From CAYVMN01 sp043808585 (GTDB lineage: Bacteria > Desulfobacterota > DSM-4660 > Desulfatiglandales > Desulfatiglandaceae): a stretch of 64,000 nt of DNA. Under the pieces are notes generated by a model. It was not told the DNA's origin and did not search any database. It was given only the letters and a program-made list of their open reading frames with translations. Below are positions 8,609 through 17,470 of the stretch, piece after piece (position 1 is the stretch's first letter; each line of letters opens with the position of its first letter). The stretch covers positions 5,182 to 69,181 of the forward strand of contig JAZDES010000224.1 in NCBI GenBank assembly GCA_043808585.1. The letters run 5' to 3'. A program made the position numbers and the translations under genes.

Positions 8609-9931
8609 ATGGAAAATGTGGTTTACTGGAAGAAGGAGATGGAGACCTTGCCGAGGGAAAGGCTGGAAGAACTCCAACTCAAACGGTTTAAGGAACAGAT
8701 GCAGTATGTCTATGATCGCAGCCCAATGTACAGGAGAAAGTACGATGAGGCGGGGGTAAAATCATCAGACATACAAACGCTGGATGACATTTGTAAGCTC
8801 CCGTTCACCTTGAAGGAGGAACTGCGGGAGAGTCAGGCCCAGCATCCTCCATGGGGGGATTTTCCTTGTATTCCGCCTGAAGAGGGTGTGCGAGTATTTC
8901 AGACTACAGGGACCACGGGTATCCCTGTGAAGGTCCTCCTCAATAAGAACGACTGGACTGTCCATTTCTACGAACAGTTCATGCACTTCATGAACGGTTA
9001 CGGAATAAAGACATCTGATATCCTCTTTGTACCGTTTGGCTATGGTCTCTACATAGCGTGGTGGGGTTTTCAGGCCGCGCTGGAGCAGGCGGGGGTGATG
9101 ATCGTACCGGGGGGCGCCCAATCCACCCAGGATAGGGTAAGAAATGTCTTTGAATGGGGGGCAACCGTTGTCTGCGGCACACCCACCTACTTGCTCTATC
9201 TAGGGGATACCGCCAACAAAATGGGCACGCCGCTCAGGGATTCGGCAGTGAGGATCGTGGTTGCGGCAGGGGAGCCCGGGGCCAATGTCCCTTCCACCAA
9301 GAAGGCAATAGAGGATCTTTGGGGCGCCAGATGTTACGACAATATCGGCTCCACAGAGATCTCCAACTTCGGTTTCGAATGTGTGGCCCAGAAAGGGACA
9401 CATGTAATCGAGACCATGTTCCTTGCAGAATGCCTCGATCCAGAGACCCTTGCCCCGGTTGAGCCCGGTGAGATTGGGGAACTGGTGCTCTCTAACCTTT
9501 GCACTGAAAGTGTACCCCTTTTACGTTACAGGATGAAGGATCTGGTCCGGTTCAACAAAGGGGTCTGCGAATGCGGTCGGACATTCCTACGGCTCGATGG
9601 GGGTATCCTCGGTCGATCCGATGACATGTTTCAGTTCGCAGGCGTCAATATCTTCCCTTCTGCCATAGAGAACCTTATCAGAGATATGGAGGAATTCTCC
9701 AACGAGTATCAGTTGGTGGTCCCAAAGATGGGGAGCGGAAGGCATCTTAAGGTCCGCGTTGAACCTGCCACGTCCGAGATTTCAAAGGATAGAATGGAGC
9801 AGGCTGTCAGGCGGTTTATCGAGACCGTCAAATACCAGATTACGGTTACTCCTGACGTTGAGATTGTGGAGATCGGAGAATTGCCCAGGTTCGAGCTAAA
9901 GGCCAAACGAGTGGTGCGAGAGGAGAGGTAA
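8609..9931 (+). CDS. Phenylacetate-CoA ligase family enzyme (aryl-CoA ligase)
   Basis: A 440-residue adenylate-forming cytoplasmic ligase of the PaaK type, expected to convert an aromatic acid, ATP and CoA to the aryl-CoA thioester. The ATP-binding motif TTGTTGIPVK lies near residues 94-103, the GSTE adenine-binding motif near 250, and CECGRTFLRLDG near 320 with YQITVTPDVEI at the C-terminus are family features. ATG 8609 is chosen because GAGGGGGAG lies just upstream; an in-frame start at 8573 lacks such a site. Its place beside HcrABC suggests a hydroxybenzoate or similar substrate. It ends 5 bases before the rhodanese gene. Confidence 0.87.
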   Translation: MENVVYWKKEMETLPRERLEELQLKRFKEQMQYVYDRSPMYRRKYDEAGVKSSDIQTLDDICKLPFTLKEELRESQAQHPPWGDFPCIPPEEGVRVFQTTGTTGIPVKVLLNKNDWTVHFYEQFMHFMNGYGIKTSDILFVPFGYGLYIAWWGFQAALEQAGVMIVPGGAQSTQDRVRNVFEWGATVVCGTPTYLLYLGDTANKMGTPLRDSAVRIVVAAGEPGANVPSTKKAIEDLWGARCYDNIGSTEISNFGFECVAQKGTHVIETMFLAECLDPETLAPVEPGEIGELVLSNLCTESVPLLRYRMKDLVRFNKGVCECGRTFLRLDGGILGRSDDMFQFAGVNIFPSAIENLIRDMEEFSNEYQLVVPKMGSGRHLKVRVEPATSEISKDRMEQAVRRFIETVKYQITVTPDVEIVEIGELPRFELKAKRVVREER

Positions 9932-9936
9932 GGACA

Positions 9937-10773
9937 ATGAAATGGAAGCAGTTCTTCAGGCCAGTAAGTTCTATGGACACTGATGAGGCCAGGGCCTACA
10001 TGAGCCGAGAAAAGGAAGGGAGCTATACGCTCTTGGACGTGCGCGAGCCAGGGGAATACCGAAAGGGCCACATACCGGGGGCCAAACTAATCCCCCTATC
10101 TGAACTCCCTGACCGGATAGGGGAACTGGATCCTGGAAAACCTCTCATTACCTACTGAGCGGTTGGCGGGCGCAGCCGTGCTGCTGCGCAGCTTCTTGAA
10201 GGTCAGGGTTTCAAGGAGGTCTACAACCTCAAAGGAGGCATTGAGGCCTGGGAGGGGCTTACGGCAATCGGCCCTGTCGAGATGGGCATGGAACGGTTAA
10301 GGGGGGACGAGACTCCGGAAGAGATTATTACACTCGCCTACGGCATGGAAGAGGGGCTTGCACGCCTTTACAGAATCGTGGCGCAGAGGGAAGAAAACGC
10401 CGATGTGGCCGGTCTGCTAGTAAAGTTGTCCGGATTTGAAGAGAAACACAAACAAAGGCTTTTCGAACTATATGTGACTATGAATGACTCTGTTATGGAC
10501 AGGCAATCATTTGAAGAAGGGATAGTATCAGACATGATGGAGGGAGGTTTTACAACGGACGAGTTTTTGGAGCAGAATCGTGCGGCAATGGAGACTATGC
10601 CGGGTGTGATCAATGTGGCCATGATGCTCGAGACGCAGGCCCTGGACCTCTATTTGAGGTATTCACATAGGGCAGAAGAGAAGAGGAGCAAGGAGGTCTT
10701 GTTCGGTATAGCAGAGGAAGAAAAGGCCCACCTGAAGGCCCTGGGGGCTATCATGGACAAGCATCGTCAATAG
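9937..10773 (+). CDS. Rhodanese-ferritin fusion with a predicted selenocysteine at the active site
   Basis: Read through the TGA at 10156-10158, the frame gives 278 residues. Residues 1-110 are a rhodanese domain (LLDVREPGEYRKGHIPGA near 31-48). The active-site loop reads ITY-TGA-AVGGRSR, so the TGA sits exactly where the catalytic Cys occurs in family members, at position 74. Residues about 125-278 are a rubrerythrin/ferritin-like four-helix domain with two ExxH-type motifs (EEKH and EEKAH). A 7-bp hairpin fitting a bacterial SECIS follows the TGA. AAGGA precedes the ATG. A standard caller would split it into a 73-residue fragment and a 163-residue piece beginning at 10282. Likely role: persulfide or redox handling with oxidative-stress protection. 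The alternative is a nonsense mutation. Confidence 0.85.
10170..10189 (+). promoter_or_regulatory. Predicted SECIS hairpin for the rhodanese selenoprotein
   Basis: GCGCAGC (10170-10176) pairs perfectly with GCTGCGC (10183-10189) around the six-base loop CGTGCT (10177-10182). The loop lies 19-24 bases past the TGA and has G as its second base. Bacterial SECIS elements as known have a short stem directly after UGA with a G in the first two loop positions, so this fits. Confidence 0.7.
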
Positions 10774-10806
10774 GGACTGGGTGTTTATGTCTCCCGGAGA
10801 GGGAAG

Positions 10807-11601
10807 ATGTTTGAACTGTCAGGATCTGCTATCAGGATCTTGTTTTTCTGGGGAGGGATTCTCTTTTTCCTGATCCTGGAGATACTGGTTCCCTACAGGA
10901 AGAGTAGCGTATCGAAACTGAAGCGATGGATAAATAACCTCGCCCTCACCCTCTTTAACAGTATACTAGTCCGCCTGATCTTCTCTGCCGCCATATTGGG
11001 CACGGCGACCTATACGGAAACACATAAGTTAGGTGTTCTTCATATGTTACAGGCGCCAACATGGCTGAGGATCGTCTTTACAGTGGTATTCATGGATTTT
11101 GTTCTGTATGTCTGGCATCTCCTGAACCATGAGATACCGCTTCTGTGGAGGTTCCACAGGGTACATCATAGCGATCTAAATATGGATGTATCCACAGCCA
11201 CCCGCTTTCATTTCGGCGAACTTGCCATATCGGCCGTTATCAAGATTTCCCTGATTTTTTTCCTTGGTGCTAGCATAGAAGGCGTGTTGATCTTCGAGAG
11301 TGCAGTGGTATTGTGCGCCCAGTTTCACCACAGCAGTCTCAAAATACCCGAGTGGTTTGAAATGATATTCTTGATCCTTTTTGTACCCCCTTCCATGCAT
11401 CGCATTCATCATTCAGTAATCATAAAGGAAAGGGATACCAATTATGGTACCATCTCTTCTCTATGGGATCGGATCCTGGGCACTCTCCTGATGAAGGTGG
11501 ATCAAGCCAAGATACGCATCGGAGTGGGGGCATACCGAACCCCAAACAAGCTCAACCTACACCATTTGATTCTAATGCCCTTCACCAGGCCAATCAGATA
11601 G
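10807..11601 (+). CDS. Sterol desaturase / fatty acid hydroxylase family membrane protein
   Basis: A 264-residue inner-membrane protein with four or more hydrophobic segments and the di-iron histidine motifs of the family: HLLNH (104-108), HRVHH (117-121), HHS (174-176) and HRIHH (198-202). Such enzymes hydroxylate or desaturate lipids, or cleave alkylglycerol ethers; which applies here is not visible. Most need O2, so its presence in an apparent anaerobe, right after the ferritin fusion, hints at oxygen exposure or a nonstandard role. GGGAAG precedes the ATG at 10807; the gap to the selenoprotein gene is 33 bases, suggesting one operon. Confidence 0.9.
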   Translation: MFELSGSAIRILFFWGGILFFLILEILVPYRKSSVSKLKRWINNLALTLFNSILVRLIFSAAILGTATYTETHKLGVLHMLQAPTWLRIVFTVVFMDFVLYVWHLLNHEIPLLWRFHRVHHSDLNMDVSTATRFHFGELAISAVIKISLIFFLGASIEGVLIFESAVVLCAQFHHSSLKIPEWFEMIFLILFVPPSMHRIHHSVIIKERDTNYGTISSLWDRILGTLLMKVDQAKIRIGVGAYRTPNKLNLHHLILMPFTRPIR

Positions 11602-11763
11602 GGCTAGGGGCTGTAAAAAGACTCTTTTCAGACTGAGGCGCAAGCTACGGGGAATGTCCAGAAATTAATGATAAGGAGCACTAGTTTCAACTTCGTTGAC
11701 AGAGACGCCTTTACGGACAAGAGTGTAGCCGTGGGGGGCGGACGGATGGTTGTATTTTAAAGG

Positions 11764-12930
11764 GTGCGAGTCTTACATATCGGGAAATATTATCCCCCCT
11801 ATCAGGGAGGAATGGAAAACTTCTTAAGGGATCTTCTTCATGCCCTTAAGAGGGATGGTGTTTGTGTCTCTGCCCTGGTCCATCACCACCTCCCGGGAGA
11901 GCCCTCTCTGAGCGAAAGGGAAGATGAGATCACTATAGTCAGGGCCCCCATACTGGGACAAGTCCTGTATGCCCCTATCAGCCCTTCTTTCCCGGTTCTC
12001 CTCGATCAGCAGATAAGGTCCTTTCGTCCCACCCTCCTCCATTTTCACGTCCCAAATCTCTCGGCCTTCTGGAGTATGTTCATTCCTGAAGCGCGAGCCA
12101 TCCCCTGGGTGATACATTGGCAGTCAGACGTGGTAGCCTCGAAAGTCGACCGCAGGATGGCTGCGGCATATTGTATCTACAGGCCTTTTGAGTATTATCT
12201 CCTGAACCGCGCACGCTCTGTAGTGGTCACATCAAAACGCTACCTGTTTACAAGCAGGGCATTGGCTCCCTTTAGGGCAAAATGCCGTGTGATTCCTCTC
12301 GGATTGAACCCTTCACGGTTGCATATGCCCGACGAGAGGGCCATGAGGTGGGCCGAGACAAAATGGGCTCAAGGCGGTGGTACAAGGGTGCTTGCTATCG
12401 GCAGGCTGACTTATTACAAGGGGCATGAGGTCCTTATGCGGGCTGTAGCGAGGACCCCTCGTGTGACGGTATTCATTGTTGGGCAAGGGGAGCGGAGGAA
12501 ATGCCTTGAAGGACTCATCTCTGAACTGGGGCTCAGGGACAGGGTGAAACTCTTGGGTCTCTTAGAGGAATCAAAGCTCCATGCAATGCTTGCAACCTGT
12601 GACTGCCTTTGTTTACCATCCATTGAGCGCACCGAGGCGTTCGGGCTAGTCCTCTTGGAGGCAATGCGATACGCCAGGCCTGTAGTGGCAAGTGACGTAA
12701 CTGGTTCGGGTATCGGTTGGGTGGTAAGTCACGGGAAGACCGGGCTTTTGGTGCACCCAGGGGATCCAGTGGAGCTTGCAAAGGCATTACAGATGATGGG
12801 GGAGATGCACGAATTAAGGGAAGTTATGGGCCGGGCTGGAAGGGAGAGATTTGACGAGGTCTTTCAGATTGATCGAATATCCCGAGAGATCGGAGTCATG
12901 TATCGAAGCGTTTTGCGGGACTGGGCTTAA
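11764..12930 (+). CDS. Glycosyltransferase family 4 (GT-B fold)
   Basis: A 388-residue cytoplasmic or membrane-associated glycosyltransferase. GKYYPPYQGGMENFLRDL at residues 7-24 is the nucleotide-sugar acceptor loop typical of GT4 enzymes; AIGRLTYYKGHEVL near 217 opens the donor half, and the EX7E motif (EAFGLVLLE) lies near 292-300. It likely adds a sugar to a lipid or polysaccharide; the acceptor is unknown. The start is GTG at 11764. The 162-base gap upstream shows no clear promoter. Its 3' end overlaps the convergent VanZ-like gene by 35 bases. Confidence 0.9.
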   Translation: MRVLHIGKYYPPYQGGMENFLRDLLHALKRDGVCVSALVHHHLPGEPSLSEREDEITIVRAPILGQVLYAPISPSFPVLLDQQIRSFRPTLLHFHVPNLSAFWSMFIPEARAIPWVIHWQSDVVASKVDRRMAAAYCIYRPFEYYLLNRARSVVVTSKRYLFTSRALAPFRAKCRVIPLGLNPSRLHMPDERAMRWAETKWAQGGGTRVLAIGRLTYYKGHEVLMRAVARTPRVTVFIVGQGERRKCLEGLISELGLRDRVKLLGLLEESKLHAMLATCDCLCLPSIERTEAFGLVLLEAMRYARPVVASDVTGSGIGWVVSHGKTGLLVHPGDPVELAKALQMMGEMHELREVMGRAGRERFDEVFQIDRISREIGVMYRSVLRDWA

Positions 12931-13768
12931 TGGCAAGTCGACGAAAAATTTGCGGATCAAATGTGATGAATATCGAACTCATCAGCAGCATCAAGAAAGA
13001 CCAAACTACCTTCTTTCCGTACTCCTCCACTATTCCTCCCGGGGGGATCTCAGTGGGAGGGGTTATACGGAGCCTTCCGCTCATATGGAGAATCAGTAAG
13101 ATGGCAAGACATGCTGTTACCAGTTTGAATTCGGCTGTCTTATGCACGCGCATCGGTCTGCCGGCATTTGGAGGGAACTTCCGGAACCCATAGGCCAAGA
13201 GGAGTCCTGCCACGGCCCCCAGTTCATTAAGGAAGAAGTCGTTGAAGTCCAGGTATTCCCCATAACTCGGGCAAAGGAAAAAATGCTGATTCATCTCGTC
13301 CAGAATTCCCATAAATGTCGCCCAGAAGAGGAGGCGCCAAAAGGGAAACAACGTCCTTTGACGGTCCAGGCAGAAGACCATGAGGATGGCAAGAATGGCA
13401 TATTGAGGATAATGTATGTATTCGGAGGGTGTTACAACGAGTGTCTTGTTCGCAAAATAGACGGCCGTGAGCCAGAGGCTCCAGTAAGAGAGGGTTCTGC
13501 CTCGAGACTGGCCATTCTTGACCTGAAAGGCTATGAAGACTGCCATACCCAGGAGTACTACCCGTCCCACCGCTGAAGAGTATTCAGATAGTGTTAGAAT
13601 CCCCAGGGGGGTAGGCATAGGAGCTATTATGATCTTGGATATCTCAAGGTGAAGGAGACAGGTCGCCAGCCAGTAGCCCAATGTGATCAGGGCCAGGCCC
13701 GGGCGGAAGGGCCTGTTATCTTTAGGTGTTGTCTCTTGAGCTTCCTTAGATGGGATTCGAGATGTCAT
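12896..13768 (-). CDS. VanZ-like polytopic membrane protein
   Basis: A 290-residue protein with about seven hydrophobic segments. The stretch DEMNQHFFLCPSYGEYLDFN followed by DFFLNELGAVAGLL (about residues 157-190) fits the VanZ-like pattern of a DExxQ pair, an acidic D..D motif and NxxG. VanZ-like proteins have no settled biochemical role; several are linked to envelope polymers. It converges on the GT4 gene (35-base overlap) and diverges from the GT2 gene, inside a small envelope-glycan neighbourhood. Confidence 0.75.
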   Translation of the reverse strand: MTSRIPSKEAQETTPKDNRPFRPGLALITLGYWLATCLLHLEISKIIIAPMPTPLGILTLSEYSSAVGRVVLLGMAVFIAFQVKNGQSRGRTLSYWSLWLTAVYFANKTLVVTPSEYIHYPQYAILAILMVFCLDRQRTLFPFWRLLFWATFMGILDEMNQHFFLCPSYGEYLDFNDFFLNELGAVAGLLLAYGFRKFPPNAGRPMRVHKTAEFKLVTACLAILLILHMSGRLRITPPTEIPPGGIVEEYGKKVVWSFLMLLMSSIFITFDPQIFRRLAIKPSPAKRFDT

Positions 13769-13994
13769 GCGCTTTCACTTGAGGGTACGATCTTGTATCG
13801 AAACTCCTTGGTTTTTGATTCGACTTTTTGCGGATAATATAGTATATGAATTTAGGATCTCTCTTAAAATACCTTTTTCAATGATCGTGTCTTTTTCCGG
13901 GTGATGATCCTGAAAAGATGAGTTTCTTTTTACAAGAGCAGAGTAATTGTCGGGGTTGCCCCCAAGAGAGAGATCGAGATGCAAGGGATTGGGA

Positions 13995-14687
13995 ATGAAA
14001 TTGGGTGAACCCTCCACCGACAAACAAGTGGTTGTGCTGATCCCAGCCCTGAACGAGGCGCCCACAATAGGGCGCATTGCCGGGGAGGTCAGGGCAGAGC
14101 TTGACTGCGAGGTGGTCGTCATAGATGATGCGAGCACGGACAATACCGCGCAAGAGGCAAGGGCAGCGGGAGCAACCGTGTTGCCTCTGAGGTTGCAGAT
14201 AGGTGCGTGGGGGGCCATCCGTACGGGCATGTGTTACGCCTTCAAGCACGGGTATGGGGTGGCGGTCACCATGGACGGGGACGGGCAGCACCTTGTAAGC
14301 TGCCTCCAATCGGTTATGGCGCCCATTGAATCGAAACAGGCAGATGTGGTCATTGGATCCTGTGTCGAGCGTGGGAGTATGGCGAGAAGGCTTGCCTGGT
14401 TTTTCTTGCGTAAGCTAACAAGGCTTGAAGTGAAAGACCTGACATCAGGACTCCGCGCATACAATCGCGCTGCGATCTCTGAACTCGTCACGTCAGATAC
14501 TACCCTCTTCGACTATCAGGATATTGTGGTGCTGCTTTATCTTCAAAAGAGAGGGCTAAAGATAGCGGAGACTCCTGTGAATATGTGTCCCAGGGCATCA
14601 GGACATTCCAGAGTCTTTCACTCATGGGGAGCCGTCTTACGATACCTGGTGGTCACCAGTGTCTTGTGTTTGTCCAGGGCAAAATAG
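13995..14687 (+). CDS. Glycosyltransferase family 2
   Basis: A 230-residue GT-A enzyme related to polyprenyl-phosphate sugar transferases. VVVLIPALNEAPTIGRI opens the nucleotide-binding fold, VVVIDDASTDNT gives the first acidic motif and MDGDGQH (near residue 93) is the metal-binding DXD. The start is taken at ATG 13995 after AAGGGATTGGGA; an in-frame start at 13947 would add 16 unconserved residues. The DUF2304 gene begins 11 bases after its stop, a pairing common for this family, and suggests a two-component membrane sugar-lipid system. Confidence 0.9.
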   Translation: MKLGEPSTDKQVVVLIPALNEAPTIGRIAGEVRAELDCEVVVIDDASTDNTAQEARAAGATVLPLRLQIGAWGAIRTGMCYAFKHGYGVAVTMDGDGQHLVSCLQSVMAPIESKQADVVIGSCVERGSMARRLAWFFLRKLTRLEVKDLTSGLRAYNRAAISELVTSDTTLFDYQDIVVLLYLQKRGLKIAETPVNMCPRASGHSRVFHSWGAVLRYLVVTSVLCLSRAK

Positions 14688-14698
14688 ATGAGGGCACG

Positions 14699-15073
14699 AT
14701 GAGCATTTCTTATAACTTCACATCCCTGGCCATAGGGATTGCGGTAGCAGTTATTATACTCCTGCTGGTCCGAAAAGACTTGATGCACAGCAGGTATTCC
14801 CTATGGTGGCTCCTTATGGCCTTGGCAATTGCCGTATTCGGATGTTTCCCTCGGCTGGTGGATAGGATTGCGTATAAGCTAGGTGTACACTACGGGCCGG
14901 TCTTGCTGATCGTGGTGGGAATGGCCCTGATCTTAATCAAGATGCTGACTATGGACGTTGAGCGCTCTGATCAGGAACGAAGGCTTCGTTTACTCACTCA
15001 AAGGCTTGCCATCTTAGAAGGCGAAAAAAATGCCAACCCAGAAAAGGAGGAAAAAACCGAGACTTCACTTTAG
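14699..15073 (+). CDS. DUF2304 membrane protein
   Basis: A 124-residue protein with three hydrophobic segments (about 6-24, 34-50, 65-80) followed by a charged, partly coiled-coil tail rich in E and K. Length, topology and position directly after a GT2 enzyme match DUF2304, thought to help anchor or assist the transferase. Start at ATG 14699; an in-frame start at 14585 would read through the GT2 gene in another frame and is rejected. Confidence 0.85.
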   Translation: MSISYNFTSLAIGIAVAVIILLLVRKDLMHSRYSLWWLLMALAIAVFGCFPRLVDRIAYKLGVHYGPVLLIVVGMALILIKMLTMDVERSDQERRLRLLTQRLAILEGEKNANPEKEEKTETSL

Positions 15074-15127
15074 GACGGATCTGGCTAGGGCCTCCGGGAA
15101 TTATATAATGGCACGAGTGCAATTTTA

Positions 15128-15156
15128 TTGACACCGTGATTTTCTTGTGTTAAAAA
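15128..15156 (+). promoter_or_regulatory. Candidate sigma-70 promoter for the rpsF operon
   Basis: TTGACA (15128-15133), a 17-base spacer and TAAAAA (15151-15156, four of six to consensus) lie about 130 bases before rpsF. The long leader between promoter and gene could hold the S6:S18 autoregulatory structure known from other bacteria, but I could not identify it with confidence. Confidence 0.5.
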
Positions 15157-15284
15157 ATTAAGTTTTTAAAGAATTAGCTCCTTGTCCTTCAGGCGAGCTT
15201 GATGACAAGATACTCCGATCTTAAGCACGCCCTGGGGGACCAAGATCCTGGTAGGAAAAAGGCCGAAAGGAGAAGAATAGAAAT

Positions 15285-15713
15285 ATGCGATACTATGAGA
15301 CCCTTTATATTATCAACCCTGATTTGGCAGATGAGGATTATAGAGAGGTTGTGGCCAAGTTCGCCGGCATTGTTGAAAAGAATAACGGAGTGGTCACAAG
15401 GGTACATGAGTGGGGCAAGAAGGCCCTGGCTTATGATGTGAAAAAGCACGACAAAGGCTATTATGTGCTTTTGCGGTACTGCGGGGACTCCGGTATAACG
15501 GATGAACTAAAGAGAGACCTGAAACTGGACGACAGGATCCTAAAATACCAGACGATCAAGCTGAGTGACCATGCTGACCCCGAGGCGATTAAGGCCAAGG
15601 CAGAGCAACAGGATGGCAGAGTGTTCGCAGGGGAGGCAACCCTGGAGGAAATAAGCCTTGAGGAAGAGGAAGAGGTAGAAAGGGACTTAGAGGTTGAGAA
15701 TGGCATACAGTAG
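15285..15713 (+). CDS. rpsF: 30S ribosomal protein S6
   Basis: A 142-residue protein beginning MRYYETLYIINPDLADED, typical of S6, with the conserved W.KKALAYDVKKHDKGYYVL core near residues 45-65. It binds S18 on the platform of the 30S subunit. About 40 residues beyond the usual core form an acidic tail (EEISLEEEEEVERDLEVE), as in many deltaproteobacterial S6 proteins. AAAGGAGAAG precedes the ATG. rpsR begins before its stop codon, so the two are translationally coupled. Confidence 0.97.
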   Translation: MRYYETLYIINPDLADEDYREVVAKFAGIVEKNNGVVTRVHEWGKKALAYDVKKHDKGYYVLLRYCGDSGITDELKRDLKLDDRILKYQTIKLSDHADPEAIKAKAEQQDGRVFAGEATLEEISLEEEEEVERDLEVENGIQ

Positions 15714-15966
15714 AGATAAAAACGATAAAAATAGATTTAGAAGGACATATCACAGAAGGAAGATATGCCGATTCTGTGCCGACAACAGCCTTGCGATAGA
15801 TTACAAGGAGACTAAGATTCTCAGGTATTTCACGACAGAGCGGGGTAAGATCACGCCACGGAGAATTTCAGGCAACTGCGCCAAGCACCAGCGCATGCTA
15901 ACCATGGCCATCAAGAGGGCCAGAAATATTGCCATGTTGCCATTCACCACCTCCGTCGTGAGGTAA
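15700..15966 (+). CDS. rpsR: 30S ribosomal protein S18
   Basis: An 88-residue basic protein with RKICRFCADNSLAIDYKE and the C-terminal KRARNIAMLPF that define S18. CRFC plus the later CAKH are zinc-ligand-like residues of the C+ form. The start is ATG at 15700 inside the end of rpsF (14-base overlap); a TTG two codons earlier is possible. The ssb gene that often lies between rpsF and rpsR is absent. Confidence 0.97.
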   Translation: MAYSRDKNDKNRFRRTYHRRKICRFCADNSLAIDYKETKILRYFTTERGKITPRRISGNCAKHQRMLTMAIKRARNIAMLPFTTSVVR

Positions 15967-16039
15967 TTTAAAGACCCTTAGAATATCTCAGAGGTGCACT
16001 TTCTTTGATATTTGGGAATCTTGTCACTCCTAAAATCCC

Positions 16040-16978
16040 ATGAAATTGACAGACTTACTGGGGTGTGTGGGTGGGGCTACCTTTTTTCTCTTAGCCTCCG
16101 CATGGATTCCCGTGTTTGGCCCCTTCCTTAGCCTTCTGACCCCGTTACCATTTCTTTATTATTCGACAAAGTTGGGCCTGTATCAAGGTATCAAGCTTGC
16201 CGCAGCGGCAATGCTTGCTATCGGGCTCATCACCAGACTTACAGGGTACCCCCAGATAATCCTGTTTGGAGTAGAGTTCAGCCTCTTGGGACTCGCCCTG
16301 TCTGAGCTGATGAGGAGAAGGTTCTCTCTAGGTCAGACCATCTTTTTTGCGACTGCATTCATGCTGGTTGTTGGCTGGTGTTTCCTCTTCTTTATTTCAC
16401 TTTCAAAAAATGTGGGCCCCTTTGAGATGATCTCAGAATATCTCCAGGGCCATTTGAAAGAGACGATCGAGGCCTATGAAGAGACCGGAATCACCAAGGA
16501 AAACGCCCTTGAGCTTGAGCAGTATGCAAAGGTCTTCATGGATATCATCTCCAAGATCTATCCGTCCCTCATGATTGTAGGCACTGGATTTGCGGTCTGG
16601 CTCAACGTTATCATAGCAAGACCCTTGTTTAGGATAGGACACCTAGAGTATCCAGGCTTTATTTCTATGGACAGATGGCAGACACCGGAGAGTCTGGTGT
16701 GGGGAGTGATCGTTTCAGGTTTTGCTTTATTTTTCTCTTCAGGAGGTATAACATTAATTGCGGTCAATGTGCTGATCGTAATAATGGTAGCCTATCTTTT
16801 TCACGGGCTGTCTATCGTGTTGTTTTTTCTAAATAAATATAATATTCCCTCATGGATGAGGGTGGGAATCTATTTCTTGATAATAATTCAACAGCTCTTC
16901 TTGGTGGTCTTGGCCCTTGCTGGGCTTTTCGATCAGTGGATTGACTTCCGGAAGATCCACAGGAGAGCTCAGGGCTGA
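16040..16978 (+). CDS. DUF2232 membrane protein (YybS-like)
   Basis: A 312-residue protein with about eight hydrophobic segments, a charged cytoplasmic or periplasmic stretch near 130-165 and the IAVNVLIVIMVAYLFHGLSIVLFFL region typical of DUF2232. In Desulfobacterota it is usually found, as here, between rpsR and rplI. Function is unknown; the fold resembles ECF-transporter S components, which suggests small-molecule uptake. Start ATG at 16040 after a 73-base gap from rpsR. Confidence 0.88.
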   Translation: MKLTDLLGCVGGATFFLLASAWIPVFGPFLSLLTPLPFLYYSTKLGLYQGIKLAAAAMLAIGLITRLTGYPQIILFGVEFSLLGLALSELMRRRFSLGQTIFFATAFMLVVGWCFLFFISLSKNVGPFEMISEYLQGHLKETIEAYEETGITKENALELEQYAKVFMDIISKIYPSLMIVGTGFAVWLNVIIARPLFRIGHLEYPGFISMDRWQTPESLVWGVIVSGFALFFSSGGITLIAVNVLIVIMVAYLFHGLSIVLFFLNKYNIPSWMRVGIYFLIIIQQLFLVVLALAGLFDQWIDFRKIHRRAQG

Positions 16979-17000
16979 GTTTGGCTTCGGAGGAAATAAT

Positions 17001-17459
17001 ATGAAAATCATTTTGAGACAGGATGTGGATGAATTGGGCCTGGAGGGAGATGTCGTGAATGTGGCCCAGGGGTATGCTCGTAATTATCTGATCCCCAAGA
17101 GTATCGCTGTCGAAGCGAGTGCGCAAAACATGAAGGCCTTTCAATTGCAAAGGAGAAAGATTGAGGCCAAGAGGCTGAAGGCAAGAGAAGACGCTGAAAG
17201 GCTAAGGGAAAGGATGGAAGGTGTTGTGATCACCTTTTTGCAGAAGGCAGGTGAAGACGGGAAATTATACGGCTCTGTCACCAGCATGGACATCGCATCA
17301 GGGCTTGAAAAGCAGGGCATTGTCGTTGACAGGAGAAAGGTGGTCCTAGAAAGGCCCATAAAGGCCTTGGGGGAGTTCAAGGTTCCGGTCAAGATCTATC
17401 CCAAGGTCACAGGCTCGGTAAAGGTGATTGTGGACCCTGAAAAATTAAAAGACGAGTAG
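17001..17459 (+). CDS. rplI: 50S ribosomal protein L9
   Basis: A 152-residue protein with the L9 signature MKIILRQDVDELGLEGDVVNV and GYARNYLIPK at residues 27-36, then the long connecting helix and C-terminal RNA-binding domain. GGAGG lies 7 bases before ATG 17001; an in-frame start at 16917 overlaps DUF2232 and adds unrelated residues. dnaB follows within 11 bases. Confidence 0.97.
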   Translation: MKIILRQDVDELGLEGDVVNVAQGYARNYLIPKSIAVEASAQNMKAFQLQRRKIEAKRLKAREDAERLRERMEGVVITFLQKAGEDGKLYGSVTSMDIASGLEKQGIVVDRRKVVLERPIKALGEFKVPVKIYPKVTGSVKVIVDPEKLKDE

Positions 17460-17470
17460 GTAGTTGTTGG

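Noticed and set aside
10156..10158. Rhodanese TGA as a simple pseudogene stop
   Set aside because: Conservation on both sides, exact Cys column and a SECIS-like hairpin favour recoding, though sequencing of relatives is needed to be sure.
15157..15284. S6:S18-binding leader RNA before rpsF
   Set aside because: Expected from other bacteria, but I could not identify the paired arms and bulge convincingly.
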